DNA of 64,000 nt. Source: UBA1858 sp045105615. Lineage in GTDB: Bacteria; Pseudomonadota; Gammaproteobacteria; UBA4575. A program made the position numbers and the translations under genes. Positions 61,153-64,000 of this stretch are shown here, piece after piece (within the stretch, counting starts at the first letter, position 1; each line of letters starts with the position of its first letter). The stretch is taken from NCBI GenBank assembly GCA_045105615.1, contig JBGCDS010000030.1, positions 37,991-101,990 on the forward strand. Reading direction: 5' to 3'. The notes beneath the pieces were generated by a model. It was not told the origin of the DNA. It searched no databases and was given only the letters and a program-made list of their open reading frames with translations.

Positions 61153-61674
61153 TTATATGCTGACGCGTCTTAAGTCTGCTGAAACTTCACTTTGATGCCA
61201 ATGATCAGTAAATGTTTTATCTAATTCAGCGCAGCGAATGTGATCATTAAATGAGACGCTGCCTTCATAGCGGTCTGATTGAGGGTTATGTAAGAAGCCC
61301 TTGCCATCTGCAGTGATTAAGCTCTCGTTGTAATAAGCATATTCTTTGGGTAATTTTTTTATCGATATCTTGGAAGGGACTCTATCGGCAAGGTTTATTA
61401 AACGATGTCCATCTTTAATGACATTAGTGTTATCAAATAAAATAATGCGTACGCTGGTATTACGGTTTTTGCGGATAAATTTACTGAACGCCTCGACAAT
61501 ATCGCTGCGATCAAATATCTGATGATTAAGGTTTCTGGAGATGATGTTGATCTCGTGTATTGAAGAGCTCACCAATTTATGCACAGCGGCAATATTCAAT
61601 TCGCGGTCTTCGACGGCAATTTCAGCTTCGGTGACTCCGAGCATGAAATTCTCAAAAAATCGTTCTTGCTTCAT
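61153..61674 (-). CDS. DUF7931-like (phospholipase D-fold) protein
   Basis: A 173-residue protein related to the non-catalytic PLD-like DUF7931 domain (family recalled from memory). FRQKFIRKNRNTSVRIILFD-type sequence, here FIRKNRNTSVRIILFDNTN, and ITADGKGFLHNPQSDRYEG match the fold, but no HxK motif is visible, so it is not an active phospholipase. It is the first gene of a two-gene unit with the secretin-like protein. Confidence 0.6.
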   Translation of the reverse strand: MKQERFFENFMLGVTEAEIAVEDRELNIAAVHKLVSSSIHEINIISRNLNHQIFDRSDIVEAFSKFIRKNRNTSVRIILFDNTNVIKDGHRLINLADRVPSKISIKKLPKEYAYYNESLITADGKGFLHNPQSDRYEGSVSFNDHIRCAELDKTFTDHWHQSEVSADLRRVSI

Positions 61675-61706
61675 GTTTTTGTCGATGGTGGAAAATGTCT
61701 GAGAAT

Positions 61707-61722
61707 ACCTGAGTATTCAGGT
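61707..61722. promoter_or_regulatory. Inverted repeat upstream of the PLD-like gene
   Basis: ACCTGA-GTAT-TCAGGT is a perfect 6-bp inverted repeat 33 bp upstream of the PLD-like start, overlapping the likely promoter zone. A GAATAC-CTGA-GTATTC repeat overlaps it. An operator is possible; role inferred only from position. Confidence 0.35.
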
Positions 61723-61942
61723 AAGATGTACGACAGTCTTCCAAATTGGCAGATTAAGTGCCTGTTTGGTATCAATATTCAGACTGCTTAAGCATCTGAT
61801 TAGTTCACCTGCCAAGCGTTGGGAACTTGCCGCATCCCAGCAGTGTCCTCTACTTGCCAATATGTAGTGAATTTGGTAAAAAATGCCTGATGAGCCCTTA
61901 TGATTGGTTCATTCTGGGCTTAAAAATAAAAATATAAGTGTC

Positions 61943-62668
61943 ATGATTGAAATTGTAAATTTAGTCAAAAAATTTGGTCCTTTAACGGCAGTCAACGATA
62001 TCTCTTTTACAGTGGAGCCCGGTCAAGTATTGGGATTTCTAGGTCCTAATGGGGCTGGTAAATCAACCACGATGAAAATGATCACCGGCTTCCTTGCGCC
62101 TACCTCAGGTACTATTCGTGTCTGTGGCCATAGGGTTGAAGGTGATTCACTCCAGGCTAAACGAGAAATCGGTTATCTTCCGGAGGGTGCTCCCAGTTAT
62201 GGTGAGATGACTCCGATCCAATTCTTGAAATTTATTGCTGAGGTTCGAGGACTTAAAGGGTCGGAAAAAAATCAACGAATAGAGACAGTAATTTCCCAGT
62301 TGCACCTGCAACAGGTAATTAATCGCCCGATTGAGACATTGTCTAAAGGCTTTAAACGTCGCGTTGGTATCTCCCAAGCGATATTACATGACCCTCAAGT
62401 CCTGATTCTAGATGAGCCCACTGATGGCTTAGATCCCAATCAAAAATACGAAGTGCGTGAACTTATTAAAGGCATGGCAAAAGATAAAATTGTTGTCATA
62501 TCTACGCATATTTTAGAAGAGGTCGATGCTGTGTGTTCTCGTGCAATTATTATTGCTAATGGAAAAGTTGTCGCAGACGAAACGCCAACAGAACTTATTT
62601 CAAGATCTCCAACAGGCCGTCTTGAAGATGTGTTTAGAGATATCACATCGACGGAGAAATTATCATGA
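61943..62668 (+). CDS. GldA-type ABC transporter ATPase
   Basis: An ABC-2 ATPase with Walker A GPNGAGKST, signature LSKGFKRRVGIS and Walker B LILDEPTDGLDPNQ. Sequence and gene order match the GldA part of GldAFG-type transporters. I chose ATG 61943 (MIEIVNLVKKFG) over an earlier non-ATG start. About 241 residues. It overlaps the next gene by 4 nt (ATGA), so they are coupled. Confidence 0.93.
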   Translation: MIEIVNLVKKFGPLTAVNDISFTVEPGQVLGFLGPNGAGKSTTMKMITGFLAPTSGTIRVCGHRVEGDSLQAKREIGYLPEGAPSYGEMTPIQFLKFIAEVRGLKGSEKNQRIETVISQLHLQQVINRPIETLSKGFKRRVGISQAILHDPQVLILDEPTDGLDPNQKYEVRELIKGMAKDKIVVISTHILEEVDAVCSRAIIIANGKVVADETPTELISRSPTGRLEDVFRDITSTEKLS

Positions 62669-63399
62669 AGAATGTAGGCATTATTTTTAAACGAGAGCTG
62701 GAAAGCTATTTTGCAACCCCTGTAGCCTATGTATTCATTGTGATATTTTTGGTTCTCAGTGGAGCGCTAACTTTTCATATGGGTGGTTTTTACGAGCGTG
62801 GTCAAGCCGACCTTGCGCCATTTTTCAATTTTCATCCTTGGTTGTATTTGTTCTTGGTTCCAGCAATCTCAATGCGTTTGTGGGCGGAAGAACGAAAGTC
62901 CGGCAGTATAGAATTATTGCTCACGCTGCCAATCACTATGATTCAAGCAGTGATTGGTAAGTTCTTGGCTGCGTGGTTATTTACAGCAATTGCATTGCTG
63001 CTGACCTTCCCATTATGGATTACAGTAAATTATCTGGGTGACCCAGATAACGGAGTTATTTTGGCTGCTTACATTGGTAGTTTGTTAATGGCAGGGGGCT
63101 TTCTTGCTATCGGTGCATGCATTTCTGCTACCACAAAAAATCAAGTGATTGCCTTTATTATTAGTGTAGTGATTTGTTTTGCGTTTTTGTTGAGTGGTTT
63201 CCCGATTGTGCTCGACTTTTTCCGAGGTTGGGCGCCACAGTATATTGTCGATGCGATTGCTTCGTTAAGCTTTTTGACTCATTACACTTCAATCAGTAAA
63301 GGCGTTATTGACCTGCGCGATATTATTTATTTTGCGACGTTAATTGGTTGTTGGTTGTATGCCAATGCGGTCGTTATCGAAATGAAGAAGGCGAGCTAA
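62665..63399 (+). CDS. GldF-type ABC-2 transporter permease
   Basis: A 244-residue membrane protein with six spans of the ABC-2 family (GldF-like). It starts KNVGIIFKRELESYFATPVA, with EERKSGSIELLLTLPIT near residue 75 as in this family. It partners the preceding ATPase and the following GldG-like protein. Substrate unknown; members of this set in Bacteroidota support gliding, while those in Proteobacteria are uncharacterised. Confidence 0.92.
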   Translation: MKNVGIIFKRELESYFATPVAYVFIVIFLVLSGALTFHMGGFYERGQADLAPFFNFHPWLYLFLVPAISMRLWAEERKSGSIELLLTLPITMIQAVIGKFLAAWLFTAIALLLTFPLWITVNYLGDPDNGVILAAYIGSLLMAGGFLAIGACISATTKNQVIAFIISVVICFAFLLSGFPIVLDFFRGWAPQYIVDAIASLSFLTHYTSISKGVIDLRDIIYFATLIGCWLYANAVVIEMKKAS

Positions 63400-63400
63400 C

Positions 63401-64000
63401 ATGAGTTCTGAAAAAACAATGAGTAAAACCATCAGCTATTCAGGATTATTAATCTTGGCTATCCTATTCGTGTTAGTGAATATGATTAGCGGCAATCTGT
63501 TTAAGAGTTCGCGCGTAGATTTGACTGAAGATAAATTATATACGCTTTCATCTGGCACCTTAAATATTTTAAAAGACATTCAAGAGCCGGTAACACTGCA
63601 TTATTTCTTTTCAGATCAAGCAAGCCAAGAGATTCCACAGCTTAGAACCTATGCCAATCGAGTGCGAGAGTTGTTACAAGAGTATGCGCAGTTGTCAAAT
63701 GGCAAGATCACCTTACACGTGATTGATCCTATCTCATATTCAGAGGAAGAAGATCAGGCCGCAGAGTTTGGCTTGCAAGGTGTCCCTACAGGGCCTGGTG
63801 GCAATACCATTTACTTTGGTTTGGCGGGTAGTAATTCTGTTGGTGAGTCTAAGTTGATTCCATTCTTCCAGCCTAACAAAGAACAGTTCTTGGAATATGA
63901 TGTTACAAAGTTGATTTATACCTTAATCAACACCAAGAAACCGGTAGTCGGACTAATGTCAAAAGTCCCTATGTTTTCTTCGTTTGATATTGAAACTCAA
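63401..64000 (+). CDS. GldG-like ABC auxiliary membrane protein (3' end cut by window)
   Basis: Starts at ATG 63401, one base after the previous stop, and is open to the window edge (200 codons). One N-terminal span (about 14-31) is followed by a periplasmic domain beginning FKSSRVDLTEDKLYTLSSGT and YTLINTKKPVVGLMS, the GldG/ABC-type uncharacterised transporter signature. The missing part should contain the rest of the soluble domain and a C-terminal span. Confidence 0.9.
   Translation, partial: MSSEKTMSKTISYSGLLILAILFVLVNMISGNLFKSSRVDLTEDKLYTLSSGTLNILKDIQEPVTLHYFFSDQASQEIPQLRTYANRVRELLQEYAQLSNGKITLHVIDPISYSEEEDQAAEFGLQGVPTGPGGNTIYFGLAGSNSVGESKLIPFFQPNKEQFLEYDVTKLIYTLINTKKPVVGLMSKVPMFSSFDIETQ

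Noticed and set aside
1..64000. Search for rRNA, tRNA, CRISPR arrays and insertion sequences
   Set aside because: I saw no cloverleaf-like T-loop (GGTTCGAATCC type), no regular repeat-spacer array, and no transposase frame or flanking inverted repeats.

Overview
This is an AT-rich bacterial chromosome segment. Its gene content points to a gammaproteobacterium: UrtABCDE/Ure cluster, YihY, CspA, DsbB, Prc, MoaA/B/E, NfeD-SPFH pair and DUF3379 anti-sigma factor. Genes are densely packed on both strands. I see no rRNA, tRNA, CRISPR array, insertion sequence or prophage, so it reads as ordinary core chromosome with a few accessory islands. I cannot place it to genus.

Layout. 1-10.6 kb: one minus-strand nitrogen-acquisition block, urtABCDE (urea ABC importer), an unlisted 56-residue His-containing membrane protein, then ureDABCEFG (urease and its nickel-loading accessory proteins; ureG runs off the window). 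A strong hairpin lies between urtA and urtB. 11.1-19.6 kb: a MerR/LitR-like regulator with TGTACA repeats at its promoter, a NERD-domain membrane protein, a 2Fe-2S ferredoxin, a small DUF2892 protein, an ECF sigma/anti-sigma pair, ATP sulfurylase, an exported MsrB, a PilZ protein and a CbiX-type chelatase. 19.6-21.8 kb: a bufferin/MNIO-type RiPP operon whose precursor is a lipoprotein with two 6-Cys repeats. 21.9-33.1 kb: housekeeping genes, including a glyoxalase II-like hydrolase, a Mug-like glycosylase, DsbB, a MetX-family acyltransferase that looks like serine O-succinyltransferase, citrate synthase, mobBA, moeB, YihY, a MazG-like pyrophosphatase, TraB and TauE proteins. 33.1-44.2 kb: Prc protease, a thioesterase, cold shock protein, NfeD-SPFH, an aminotransferase and a NorD-like/DnaJ/VWA triad. 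44.3-55.3 kb: DUF4139 protein, a drug/metabolite exporter, double cupin, TlpA-like lipoprotein, isocitrate-lyase-family enzyme, two tiny membrane peptides, CAP lipoprotein, DUF1326/DUF2182, an acyltransferase, a small SET protein and a DASS transporter. 55.3-64 kb: moaA-globin, moaB, moaE, a CPA2 antiporter, NUDIX, a secretin-like/PLD-like pair and a GldAFG-type ABC transporter cut by the window end.

How the genes work together. The urea importer feeds cytoplasmic urease. The MobA/MobB/MoeB and MoaA/MoaB/MoaE genes give most of a molybdenum-cofactor pathway, but MoaC and MoaD are not here. Sat and the putative serine O-succinyltransferase suggest sulfate activation and cysteine synthesis.

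The strongest candidate for something undescribed is at 49.0-49.57 kb. Two homologous peptides of 32 and 33 residues each have a strong Shine-Dalgarno. The upstream one sits behind a near-consensus sigma-54 -24/-12 promoter, with an inverted repeat about 110 bp further upstream and an intrinsic terminator after it. Their shared W-x2-I-D-P-T-x-Y core recalls light-harvesting alpha peptides but has no histidine.
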